Origin: a virus
IMG/VR virus record: IMGVR_UViG_3300046001_011620
Location: 1-36,856 of that record
Reading direction: 5' to 3' (one strand)
Length of the DNA: 36,856 nucleotides
Shown here: piece by piece, positions 23,822 to 30,477 of the stretch
How positions within the stretch are numbered: the first letter of the stretch is position 1
Layout: every line of letters begins with the position of its first letter
Program-made: the position numbers and the translations under genes
The notes under the pieces: model-generated
Database searches by the model: none
What the model saw: the letters and a program-made list of their open reading frames with translations, nothing else
Told to the model about the DNA's origin: nothing

Positions 23822-24124
23822 TCATTCCCCCGGACGGCTGGGGCGCTTGATGCCCGGAATAACCACACCCCGGCGCAAGTGCCGCGCACCCTTTTCTGTC
23901 AGGGTGGCCACCACGACAGTTCCGGGGCGCGCCAAAACTACAGCCCCGATTTCGGCCAGCCAGTCCAGTTCGCTGTGAACCCACTCGCGCGGGCGGTCGA
24001 TGCCAAAACGCTCAAGCTCTGCTGCCAAATAGCCGGAATGCAAACGCTCGTCCGTCTGCAGAACCAGCGCCTTCAGGATGATCAGCCGCGCGTCTTCACG
24101 GACCTCTTGTTCATAGTCGCGCAT
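23822..24124 (-). CDS. Mu gp26-like winged-helix protein (VpaChn25_0724 type)
   Basis: 100 residues. DARLIILKALVLQTDERLHSGYLAAELERFGIDRPREWVHSELDWLAEIGAV reads as a winged helix, with a short beta wing after it. Proteins of this type sit between gp25 and gp27 in Mu-like prophages. They may bind DNA as a late regulator or packaging helper; function not known. Confidence 0.72.
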   Translation of the reverse strand: MRDYEQEVREDARLIILKALVLQTDERLHSGYLAAELERFGIDRPREWVHSELDWLAEIGAVVLARPGTVVVATLTEKGARHLRRGVVIPGIKRPSRPGE

Positions 24125-24127
24125 TGT

Positions 24128-24484
24128 TCACCCCTTAAGCAGATGGTTTTCGTGACGGCCAACAATGGCCTCCAGCCGCACCATAATTTCCCGACTGCCC
24201 TCCATCTCAGCGCGCATCGCTTTCATCTCGCCCTTCATCCCCTCAAGCCCGAGCGATATGCCGTGCATGTCGTCTTTGGTGGGCATGGTCTTTTGGGTCT
24301 GCTCAAGCGATTGCAGGCGCAAACCCTGATCGTCGATCTGCTTGGAGTGATCATCCAACCGCTTGGAATTGGCGCGGCTGCCCGAGGCCATGAGGTTCCA
24401 GATGGTCAGCGCAAAGGTCAGCAGCTGACCCAGAGCCACAGTCCAGACGATGATCGGCGAAATGTTCAGAACTTCACCTGTCAT
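24128..24484 (-). CDS. Mu gp25-like protein (DUF2730), membrane-anchored coiled coil
   Basis: 118 residues: a hydrophobic helix at about 11-32 (PIIVWTVALGQLLTFALTIW) followed by a long coiled coil (SKQIDDQGLRLQSLEQTQ to the end). This is the DUF2730/gp25 layout. In Mu the matching genes lie between lysis and terminase genes. Its membrane anchor plus coil suggests a lysis or spanin-like role, not proven. It overlaps the holin gene by 4 nt. Confidence 0.75.
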   Translation of the reverse strand: MTGEVLNISPIIVWTVALGQLLTFALTIWNLMASGSRANSKRLDDHSKQIDDQGLRLQSLEQTQKTMPTKDDMHGISLGLEGMKGEMKAMRAEMEGSREIMVRLEAIVGRHENHLLKG

Positions 24485-24987
24485 TTAGCCACCCATGTTT
24501 TGACAACGTCCTTGACCGTGTGACCGCCCATATAAAGCGCCATGTAAAGGCTGCTTAGCTGGATCAAATCGGAGAAGGGCATGGGCGGCAGCGCGGTCTT
24601 CCAGATTGCGTTGGCGACATGAAGAACGACCGAATTCCAAAGCCAAAGGAAGCCGAGCAGATACATGCCAGCAGGCCGCCAAGCACGCATCCAGACGGGT
24701 TCATCCTGTTCAGCTGCGAGAGTCGCCAGTTGCAGTTGAAGATCCCGGTCGTAAGCTGCGATCATGTCCGGGGCCGACTTTTCAACCTCGCGCATGGCCG
24801 CGATCACGCCACCGGGCATCTCCTCCATAGCTTTTGGCAGACCCTCAGGATCGGTGCCGACGCGGGTGGCGATAGCCCGTATTACGCTGGTGGCAAGCAG
24901 ACCATCCTGATCACCGATTTTCTTGGTGAGCATCTTTTCGAGGTAGGGAAAGCCCGATTGCAGTGCGAGAGCGATCAATGGCGTCAT
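24481..24987 (-). CDS. 3-TM holin of the gene-transfer-agent type
   Basis: 168 residues. Hydrophobic segments are at about 105-128 (AGMYLLGFLWLWNSVVLHVANAIW) and 140-158, with a weaker one near the N-terminus. The pattern and the WMRAWRPAGMY motif match the 3-TM holin family that releases gene transfer agents in Rhodobacterales. It should open the inner membrane so that the GH24 endolysin reaches the wall. It lies in the lysis cluster next to the endolysin and a 38-residue membrane protein. Confidence 0.82.
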   Translation of the reverse strand: MTPLIALALQSGFPYLEKMLTKKIGDQDGLLATSVIRAIATRVGTDPEGLPKAMEEMPGGVIAAMREVEKSAPDMIAAYDRDLQLQLATLAAEQDEPVWMRAWRPAGMYLLGFLWLWNSVVLHVANAIWKTALPPMPFSDLIQLSSLYMALYMGGHTVKDVVKTWVAK

Positions 24988-24990
24988 GGA

Positions 24991-25107
24991 TCAACCCTCC
25001 CGCCCGGCAAAGTACAGCCGTGCCTTTGTGGTATCTGCCGGTGCAAGGGCGGTCAGGCCAGCCAGCGCAACGGCGCAGGCCAAAAGACCAGGGATCAAGG
25101 CTCTCAT
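24991..25107 (-). CDS. 38-residue membrane peptide of the lysis cluster
   Basis: ATG 25107 overlaps the endolysin stop (ATGA), and TGA at 24991 leaves a 3-nt gap to the holin. The peptide has one hydrophobic helix (IPGLLACAVALAGLTALAPA) and a short basic tail. Tight packing between endolysin and holin suggests a real gene, perhaps a spanin, antiholin or small holin partner. An LLAC lipobox-like string is present but is too near the start for a normal lipoprotein signal. Confidence 0.6.
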   Translation of the reverse strand: MRALIPGLLACAVALAGLTALAPADTTKARLYFAGREG

Positions 25108-26033
25108 CAGAAGCTCCGCAGAATGGCCGCAACACGCGGCAGGGTGGGGTTGATTTTGGCGGCGATCACGTCGCGGTACCGCCACGCCAGCGACGCACCC
25201 CAGAGCGCAACCACAAGCATGGAGGCATCGCCCGCGAACGGCAGATTGACGATCTGATCGGCAAGGCCGGAGGTGGCGGCGGGCAAGGTGGCAGCAGTTG
25301 CCAGCGCCGGGGCAACCGACTTGGCGCGCGCATCAAGGCGGCGTTGCAGCGTCGTCAGCGTGGCACGGCCAATGATGCCATCCACGGTCAGGCCATGATC
25401 GGCTTGGAATTTTCGGGCGGCACTGTCCAGAATCGTGTTCATGTTGGTGCCGGGATCATAGCCAAGCACCCGGAAGCCTTCGCGGGCGGCGGAAATCTCG
25501 GCACCCGAAAGCAGCAGCCCCCAGCGCGCAAAACCTACCACCGGCGTCGGCAAGGCTTGGCCGCGATAGATTCCATCCATCAGCATCGCGAACTCGCGCT
25601 CGCGCCGCGCAGTCAGGCCCGGAAGCACCTTGCCGCCCGCTTTGTTCCACGCGAGCAAACGCGCCCGAATATCAGCGCGCGAGGCTTTGGCTTTCCAGCT
25701 CTTGACCCACGTTGCCCGACCGATTGCGCCGAGGTTCCAATGAAATGAGAGGCCAGAATCAAATTCATGCTGTTTCGGGCGGCTAACTGTCGCGTCAATC
25801 ACTGTCGACATCGCCATTTCCACGGCAGGCTCATACTTCGCCCGTAAAGCTTGCTGCAGCAGCTCGGTGGCCTTTTCTTTGGTTATGACCATCCCGGCCT
25901 TGGGCGTCACAACACCGGAGGCTGCAGTCAGCCCCGCACCAATTGTCCAGAAACCCACGCTGTCGCGATACGCGCGCAGCACAACACCCTCCTCAAGTTC
26001 AAGGGCGGCGACACCTTTGGCGCTGGTTTGCAT
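25107..26033 (-). CDS. Endolysin: GH24 muramidase with peptidoglycan-binding domain
   Basis: 308 residues. The GH24 catalytic pattern E-x8-D-x5-T is exact near residue 15 (EGVVLRAYRDSVGFWTIGAG). A PG-binding-1 type domain follows at about 175-232 (LGYDPGTNMN..., FQADHGLTVDGIIGRATLTTLQ). The C-terminus has a single transmembrane helix (ASMLVVALWGASLAWRY, about 270-286), so the enzyme may be held at the membrane. It cuts the sugar backbone of the wall. A GAGGA ribosome site lies 7 nt upstream. It is the first gene after the activated promoter at 26.1 kb. Confidence 0.9.
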   Translation of the reverse strand: MQTSAKGVAALELEEGVVLRAYRDSVGFWTIGAGLTAASGVVTPKAGMVITKEKATELLQQALRAKYEPAVEMAMSTVIDATVSRPKQHEFDSGLSFHWNLGAIGRATWVKSWKAKASRADIRARLLAWNKAGGKVLPGLTARREREFAMLMDGIYRGQALPTPVVGFARWGLLLSGAEISAAREGFRVLGYDPGTNMNTILDSAARKFQADHGLTVDGIIGRATLTTLQRRLDARAKSVAPALATAATLPAATSGLADQIVNLPFAGDASMLVVALWGASLAWRYRDVIAAKINPTLPRVAAILRSF

Positions 26034-26083
26034 AACTGGTCCTCGGGAAAAAGGAGGCGAGCCAAGCCCGCGAATTCCCGGTC

Positions 26084-26133
26084 AGTATGCGATGCAAAGG
26101 AGTGGTAAATTCACCTACAACGGTGTGTAGGGA
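26084..26133 (-). promoter_or_regulatory. Activated promoter with 21-bp Mor-type site, lysis genes
   Basis: The site 26113-26133 is identical over 21 bp to 17182-17202 and contains CCTACA-N6-TGTAGG (26114-26131). A CATACT -10 (26084-26089) starts 24 nt beyond it, so the dyad centre is near -45.5, with no -35. It begins 3 nt after the stop of the Mor-like gene and drives the endolysin-holin genes and probably the early head genes. The leader before ATG 26033 is about 45 nt. Confidence 0.65.
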
Positions 26134-26135
26134 GA

Positions 26136-26507
26136 TCAGAGCAGCGAGTGTTGGCGTGGGTCAACCCAAGCGCGCCTCGGCCCGTCTTCAATCCAGCGTG
26201 TAACGGTCGGCATTGCAGCGTGCAGCCTGCGGCAAATATCGGCTTTCGACAAGCCCTCAACCGTGAACAGATATTTCGCAATCCATGGCTTGGCCGTCGG
26301 CACCCGCGCGGGCAATCTATCGCGCACCGCAGCCAAGGCCCGCAAGCCCTCGATGCCGATCACTTCGACAGCCAAAGCTGCACCTTTGGGGTCTTTGGCA
26401 ACATAGAATTCGGCCCCGCCAAATGCCAAAAAGAACCGAACGGCGAGTTCGGCTCCTAGGGCAGTCACATAGGCTTCGAGATGCGCTGGCGGGCGCGGAA
26501 TGTTCAT
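26136..26507 (-). CDS. Mor/C-like transcription activator
   Basis: 123 residues. The middle segment FGGAEFYVAKDPKGAA resembles the GG-x-x-YVP region of Mu Mor, and the C-terminus (FTVEGLSKADICRRLHAAMPTVTRWI) is a helix-turn-helix of the Mor family. In Mu, Mor turns on the middle promoter Pm, and the related C turns on late promoters. The gene lies after GemA and an adenine methylase and directly before a promoter carrying a dyad at the Mor distance. It probably controls the two 21-bp sites. There is no second activator that I can see, so one protein may do both jobs. Confidence 0.75.
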   Translation of the reverse strand: MNIPRPPAHLEAYVTALGAELAVRFFLAFGGAEFYVAKDPKGAALAVEVIGIEGLRALAAVRDRLPARVPTAKPWIAKYLFTVEGLSKADICRRLHAAMPTVTRWIEDGPRRAWVDPRQHSLL

Positions 26508-27139
26508 GGATCGCCCCCGAACTTTTCGGCCTCATCGCCCCAGCATATCCAGCCCGGTCGCGGTTGGCGGCTGAACAACTCGCAGCGTTGGGCGTTTGGC
26601 ATCAGCTTTTCAGCCTCGCGGAAGCATTCGTCCGGCTTGCGGCTGTGCTGGCGGGCAAGGCCGAAGATGGTGTTACGGACGGATCGCGTCGTCTTCGGTG
26701 CGCCGCGCGTGGCAATCAGGAAGGGTTCGCCCGCATTGCGCAGGATGTAGCCAGTGCCAAAGGTCTGCTTGCTGTTTTTTGTTTGCTTGACCCATTGGCC
26801 TTGGGTCTTGAAGGTGAAGCCCCACGCCGCGATGACCTCTAACGCTTGCGGCAACATTGGACCCACCGCCCAGAACCACAGCACGCAATCGCGCGCAGCG
26901 AGAACCTCGACAGGCATTGCCTTGATCTCGTTGATCGACATGGTGGCGTAATGGGCTTGCGGGGATTTCTTATAGCCGAGCTCTGAGCGCATTTCGTACT
27001 GCCACGGGCAATCCGCCATGATCAGATCAAACCCGCCTGCTGGTCGCAGAGTGTGGAACTGGCGGATCAGCGCCGACGAGATCGGGCGTTGAGTCGCAAC
27101 CGGAGCAACCTGCCCGAACATATCCGCCACCGCATTCAC
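26504..27139 (-). CDS. MT-A70 family DNA N6-adenine methyltransferase
   Basis: 211 residues from the GTG at 27139, which overlaps the GemA stop as GTGA; ATG 27121 is an alternative. The catalytic motif reads DCPW (DPPW type) near residue 43, followed by YKKSPQAHYATMSINEIKAM. Later blocks DCVLWFWAVG, WGFTFKTQGQWVKQT and LIATRGAP are typical of MT-A70 phage enzymes. It modifies adenine, probably in the phage genome, against restriction or for regulation. It is the second adenine methylase of this phage, expressed earlier than the com-dam pair. The target is unknown. Confidence 0.85.
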   Translation of the reverse strand: MNAVADMFGQVAPVATQRPISSALIRQFHTLRPAGGFDLIMADCPWQYEMRSELGYKKSPQAHYATMSINEIKAMPVEVLAARDCVLWFWAVGPMLPQALEVIAAWGFTFKTQGQWVKQTKNSKQTFGTGYILRNAGEPFLIATRGAPKTTRSVRNTIFGLARQHSRKPDECFREAEKLMPNAQRCELFSRQPRPGWICWGDEAEKFGGDP

Positions 27140-27579
27140 AGCGTGATCCCCGCGCGCAGGCACATTGCTTTCAGGGCTTCGATCACGGTGGCGATCTGCT
27201 TCCAATCGCGCAACCCGTCGATATCGAAGGGCACAGCACCCCATGCTTTTTCGAACCGGGCGCGGATGAAGGCATTCAGGCCCGGCGCTCCGGGTAGATC
27301 GACCGCCCCGGCCTTATGCAGCTTGCCCCATAGCGCATGGCAAAACCGGATATCTCCGCGCGTGGCAGGGCGTCGATAGTTGCGGCTGTCCTTCCCGGCC
27401 GAGGGCTTGAACCCGCGCTGTTTCAGCGCCTCCAGCACCGCCAGCTGCTCGGCAGGGGTCATACTTGCGAGGCTTTCCTTGCCCGTCACCAGCAGTTGGA
27501 GATCGCGCCGGGTGTCATTGTCCATGCCCAGATCCCGGCAAGCGACGTGGATGGTTTTCAAGACGGTGTTGGCGACCAT
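27136..27579 (-). CDS. gemA: GemA / Mu gp16-like protein (DUF1018)
   Basis: 147 residues from ATG 27579, overlapping the previous gene's stop. IHVACRDLGMDNDTRRDLQLLVTGKESLASM and GFKPSAGKDSRNYRRPATRGDIRF are signature parts of the GemA/gp16 family. In Mu, GemA affects host DNA supercoiling and gene expression during early and middle development. Place in the order (after DUF3164, before the Mor-like gene) agrees with Mu-like phages. Confidence 0.85.
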   Translation of the reverse strand: MVANTVLKTIHVACRDLGMDNDTRRDLQLLVTGKESLASMTPAEQLAVLEALKQRGFKPSAGKDSRNYRRPATRGDIRFCHALWGKLHKAGAVDLPGAPGLNAFIRARFEKAWGAVPFDIDGLRDWKQIATVIEALKAMCLRAGITL

Positions 27580-27842
27580 CACTGCACCGTGCCGCCAGCG
27601 GACATCAGGTCAGCCACCGCCGCGTCATTGCCGAGTTGCAAATTCGCCGTGACAAGGCGCATCGCCTGCTCAGGCGACATCTTGCGCTGATCCTGAAACG
27701 CCACGATCTGCCCGGTCAGATACGCGGCCAGCGCGAGCATCGCATCACCCTGAAGATGCCCGGTGTATTTACCCAGCAGCTTAGCGAGATCATCGCGAAA
27801 CTGGGTCATTGCAGGTGTCGGGATAGCAGAGGTTGCTTTCAT
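27579..27842 (-). CDS. Unknown early protein, 87 residues
   Basis: The start is taken at ATG 27842, 4 nt after the DUF3164 stop; a longer frame to 27920 would overlap that gene and is less likely. It is helical throughout (MTQFRDDLAKLLGKYTGHLQGDAMLALAAYL). No motif recognised. Small helical proteins in this position are usual in B3-like phages, function unknown. Confidence 0.65.
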   Translation of the reverse strand: MKATSAIPTPAMTQFRDDLAKLLGKYTGHLQGDAMLALAAYLTGQIVAFQDQRKMSPEQAMRLVTANLQLGNDAAVADLMSAGGTVQ

Positions 27843-27846
27843 TGCC

Positions 27847-28497
27847 CTACGCCTTTGCCAGATCAATGGAGACCGCCTGCCAAGCACCGTCCACCGTGGC
27901 ACGGCGGTGGCAGCGGACATAGGTTTTGGAGCCCTCCACCCGCATCGCGTCGCGGATCGCCTTCATCGCCTGCAGCCAGCGCGGATCGGTGATTTCCAGC
28001 CGCAGCAACATGAAGATTTCCGAGCGATTGATCTGGCCTGCCTTGTCAGTATTAAACGCACGGGTGACGATGGCGCGGATTTCGTCGCGCGAGCCTTGCG
28101 CCCATTCGTTCAGGCATTCATCGACCAGACCCTTGGCGATCTGCAACTCGGGGCCGAAGACGATGTTGTCGGCGACCTGCACAGAAACCTTGAACAGACC
28201 ATCATGGGTGGACAGGGTCTTGTTGCCCTTGGCACCACCGACGGTACTTTCGTATTCCTGCGCCAACAGCGCCTCAAAGGCCCCAAGATCATCAAAGGTG
28301 TGCTCTTTGAAGCGGCTGACCTGCTCAGAAAGTGCGATGGCATGGCCCATGACTTTGCGCACCAATTCGTCTTCCAACAGGTGCTGTGGCTTGATCAGAC
28401 CCACCGGCACCATCGCGCCTTTCGCATCGGGCATATATTCGACATCACCCATGAAGGTGCGACCAGATGGTATTTCTGAAGGCGGATAAAAGGTCAT
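27847..28497 (-). CDS. DUF3164 family early protein
   Basis: 216 residues. HMVPVGLIKPQHLLEDELV-like start, then LVRKVMGHAIALSEQVSRFKEHTFDDLGAFEALLAQEYE and the C-terminal block SEIFMLLRLEITDPRWLQAMKAIRDAMRV are diagnostic of DUF3164, an early gene of Mu-like phages. Its role is not known; suggestions include help in transposition or recombination. No catalytic site visible. Confidence 0.82.
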   Translation of the reverse strand: MTFYPPSEIPSGRTFMGDVEYMPDAKGAMVPVGLIKPQHLLEDELVRKVMGHAIALSEQVSRFKEHTFDDLGAFEALLAQEYESTVGGAKGNKTLSTHDGLFKVSVQVADNIVFGPELQIAKGLVDECLNEWAQGSRDEIRAIVTRAFNTDKAGQINRSEIFMLLRLEITDPRWLQAMKAIRDAMRVEGSKTYVRCHRRATVDGAWQAVSIDLAKA

Positions 28498-28498
28498 T

Positions 28499-28717
28499 TC
28501 AATGGTCCTTTGAGGGGTTGATCACAAGGGTTTCGGGGGCCTCTTGGCCGGGTATCGTGGGCACGAGGCCGAAGGTTGCGAGCACCACGGCCATCGCTTC
28601 GATTTCGTCCATGGAAAGCAGGGTGATACCGCGCCGACCGTGCAAGTCGACTTTGCCCAAGGCGCGGGAGGCGCGCCTCAGAAGCTCGGACATCGGGAGG
28701 AGGCCCGCATCACTCAT
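28499..28717 (-). CDS. Unknown early protein, 72 residues
   Basis: Starts at ATG 28717, overlapping the previous stop as ATGA, and ends 1 nt before DUF3164. Helical sequence MSELLRRASRALGKVDLHGRRGITLLSMDEIEAMAVV; no motif. The overlap and spacing on both sides support a real gene that is translated together with its neighbours. Longer open frames upstream of this ATG are shadows of the preceding gene. Confidence 0.6.
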   Translation of the reverse strand: MSDAGLLPMSELLRRASRALGKVDLHGRRGITLLSMDEIEAMAVVLATFGLVPTIPGQEAPETLVINPSKDH

Positions 28718-29097
28718 GGCTTTTGCTCCGTCAGGTAGCGGGGGCAGCCGTTGCAGGCCCGGTGCATCCGTTGGCGCAAAGGATTGCCGATCACGAACTT
28801 GCCTGCCTTCTCGCGCCAGTCTTGGCACTTTTGCAGGGCAATCTCGCCCTGACCGGGGCAGGCCACGACACGTTCCATGAATACGCCGCGCACCCGCTCT
28901 TCCAGCCGCGCGGTATCTGCGGGGTAGATGTGGTTCAGCACCTGGCTGATGGCCCCGCCCGAATACTCCAGCTGTGCCGCCACTTTGGTTTGCGAGGTTT
29001 TGACGCAGGCGAGGGCCAGCGTTTCGACCCAATCGGGCAGTGCCGCGCCCCATGCCGCGCGGGCGACCTCAAGCGATGTCAGTTTTTGCGGCTTCAT
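28714..29097 (-). CDS. Helix-turn-helix protein with C-terminal cysteine cluster
   Basis: 127 residues. TSQTKVAAQLEYSGGAISQVLNHIY at about 34-58 is a clear XRE-like helix-turn-helix. The C-terminus has CPGQG, KCQDW and HRACNGCPRYL, which might bind a metal. Related proteins are common in the early region of B3-like phages. It may be a transcription regulator or may help the transposition complex. The gene overlaps both neighbours by 4 nt. Confidence 0.65.
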   Translation of the reverse strand: MKPQKLTSLEVARAAWGAALPDWVETLALACVKTSQTKVAAQLEYSGGAISQVLNHIYPADTARLEERVRGVFMERVVACPGQGEIALQKCQDWREKAGKFVIGNPLRQRMHRACNGCPRYLTEQKP

Positions 29098-29645
29098 TGC
29101 CCCACCTCCGCCAGCGGAGTCGCCGTGCCGAGGTTTGGATCGACGAGGCAGGATAGGCGGCGCACCCGAGGCGCTTTGATACCGGTTTCATTTGCCAGCC
29201 GATAAATGGCAGGTTTGCTGGGCGGCACCGCCTTCTGCGACACCCGCAGATAGCCCGCCGTCAGCAGGTGACGGCAATACGCCGCCGCCTCATCCAGCGA
29301 GACCCCAGCCGCACAAGTTGCCTTCAGATCGACCGGTGAGAACCCGCGCAGCTTGCGCATCGTCGTCCACATCTGCTCGTAAGCGTCACCGATCACGGGC
29401 AGCACGCGGATTTCATCCTGCGGCACCACCTCAAAGTGAACCTTGTTCCTTTTGCCTGCCACCGTGTCGATCCGGCGCACCTTGCCTGCCGTCTCCCAGC
29501 CTTTGACGACATGGGCGGCATGCGGCAGCGACGTGGAAACCTCAAAGCTGATGTTCGCGTAGCAAAACTGCTGAAGGCGCAAGGCAACGGACCAAGCGGC
29601 CTCTGCCTTGGCGAGAGAGTCCAGCGATTGATACCCTAATTTCAC
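29094..29645 (-). CDS. Unknown early protein with winged-helix-like segments
   Basis: 183 residues directly after the MuB gene (4-nt overlap). Two regions look like small HTH or winged helices: residues about 20-62 (FEVSTSLPHAAHVVKGWETAGKVRRI) and about 100-150 (MRKLRGFSPVDLKATCAAGVSLDEAAAYCRHLLTAGYLRV). This layout suggests a DNA-binding early regulator. No Mu protein matches it that I can name. Real by packing and composition. Confidence 0.6.
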   Translation of the reverse strand: MKLGYQSLDSLAKAEAAWSVALRLQQFCYANISFEVSTSLPHAAHVVKGWETAGKVRRIDTVAGKRNKVHFEVVPQDEIRVLPVIGDAYEQMWTTMRKLRGFSPVDLKATCAAGVSLDEAAAYCRHLLTAGYLRVSQKAVPPSKPAIYRLANETGIKAPRVRRLSCLVDPNLGTATPLAEVGQ

Positions 29646-30418
29646 GCAACAGCCCTCCGTGGCCGTCCGGCAATGACCCCAAGCTGGGGCCGCGCAGTCG
29701 GGGCTTCGCCCGTGTGAAAGGGCTTCTGGCCCCAGTCCGCGCGGGTGAGTTTTTTCAGGCCCTTGCTGGCAGCGAACTCGGAAATATAGGCCAGGTTGGT
29801 CGAGGCGTTGCGGATTGAGCCGCGTGAGGCTTCCAGAACCGCCGCGCGCAAATCGCTATCGATGGTCACACCCGCCGCGTAGATCGGGGCCAGAAACCCG
29901 ATATCCTCCAAAGTGGCCGGTTCGGCGGCGACCCAGCTCAGAATGCGGCTATGCACCCTCTCCCATGCGCGTAACTTTTGCGGCAGCAGCTCCTCGCCCA
30001 TCAAGATCAGCGGTGCTTCGGTGGTATCATGCAGCAGGCGCAACATCTCGATGGTGCGGTCGGTCAGGATCTGATCCGCCTCGTCGATGATCAGGATCTT
30101 GCCCGTCTTTTGCAGCTTGTCAGCCGCCTGCATGAACAGATCGGAAACGGTGCGGGCGGGGCGCTCGCCCAATTCGCTGACGATCATGGTCAGCAACCCC
30201 TTGGTGCCACCAAACGGCAGCGCCTGAATATGGCAGGCCCCCATGCTGTTGGTCACAAAGATGCCTGCGGTGGATTTGCCATAGCCTGCCGGGCTGAACA
30301 GACAGCCGATTCCGGGCAGACCATGCGCGCGATTTTGCAACCGCACCGCCAAGGTCTGCAACCGGACCACATTGGCCAGTGGCGCTATATTGTTGAAGGA
30401 ATGGGTCGCCTGTGTCAT
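29642..30418 (-). CDS. B: MuB-like transposition ATPase (AAA+)
   Basis: 258 residues. Walker A is FSPAGYGKST at 41-50 and Walker B ILIIDEAD at 108-115. An arginine-rich AAA+ C-terminal domain follows. MuB coats target DNA, activates the transposase and directs insertion away from the phage itself (target immunity). It lacks the N-terminal HTH found in Mu MuB (312 residues) and so is of the shorter B3/D3112 type. AGAGGAGAG lies about 6 nt before the ATG. A strong hairpin lies between it and the transposase gene. Confidence 0.9.
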   Translation of the reverse strand: MTQATHSFNNIAPLANVVRLQTLAVRLQNRAHGLPGIGCLFSPAGYGKSTAGIFVTNSMGACHIQALPFGGTKGLLTMIVSELGERPARTVSDLFMQAADKLQKTGKILIIDEADQILTDRTIEMLRLLHDTTEAPLILMGEELLPQKLRAWERVHSRILSWVAAEPATLEDIGFLAPIYAAGVTIDSDLRAAVLEASRGSIRNASTNLAYISEFAASKGLKKLTRADWGQKPFHTGEAPTARPQLGVIAGRPRRAVA

Positions 30419-30441
30419 CTTGCTCTCCTCTGCTTATTACC

Positions 30442-30472
30442 GCCGCCGTAGGGCCTGCACGCCCTCGGCGGC
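30442..30472 (-). promoter_or_regulatory. Strong hairpin between transposase and MuB genes
   Basis: GCCGCCGAGGGC on the minus strand pairs with GCCCTACGGCGGC around a 6-nt loop: 12 bp with one bulged base. It follows the transposase stop by 5 nt and precedes the MuB ribosome site. There is no T-run, so it is probably an mRNA stability or partial-termination element adjusting the A to B ratio. Confidence 0.55.
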
Positions 30473-30477
30473 TTTCC

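Noticed and set aside
24991-25107. Lipoprotein (Rz1-like spanin) call for the 38-residue lysis peptide
   Set aside because: The LLAC string lies at residues 7-10, too near the start for a lipoprotein signal; called a membrane peptide instead.
30442-30472. Rho-independent terminator between A and B
   Set aside because: No T-run follows the stem on the minus strand, and B must be made from the same operon.
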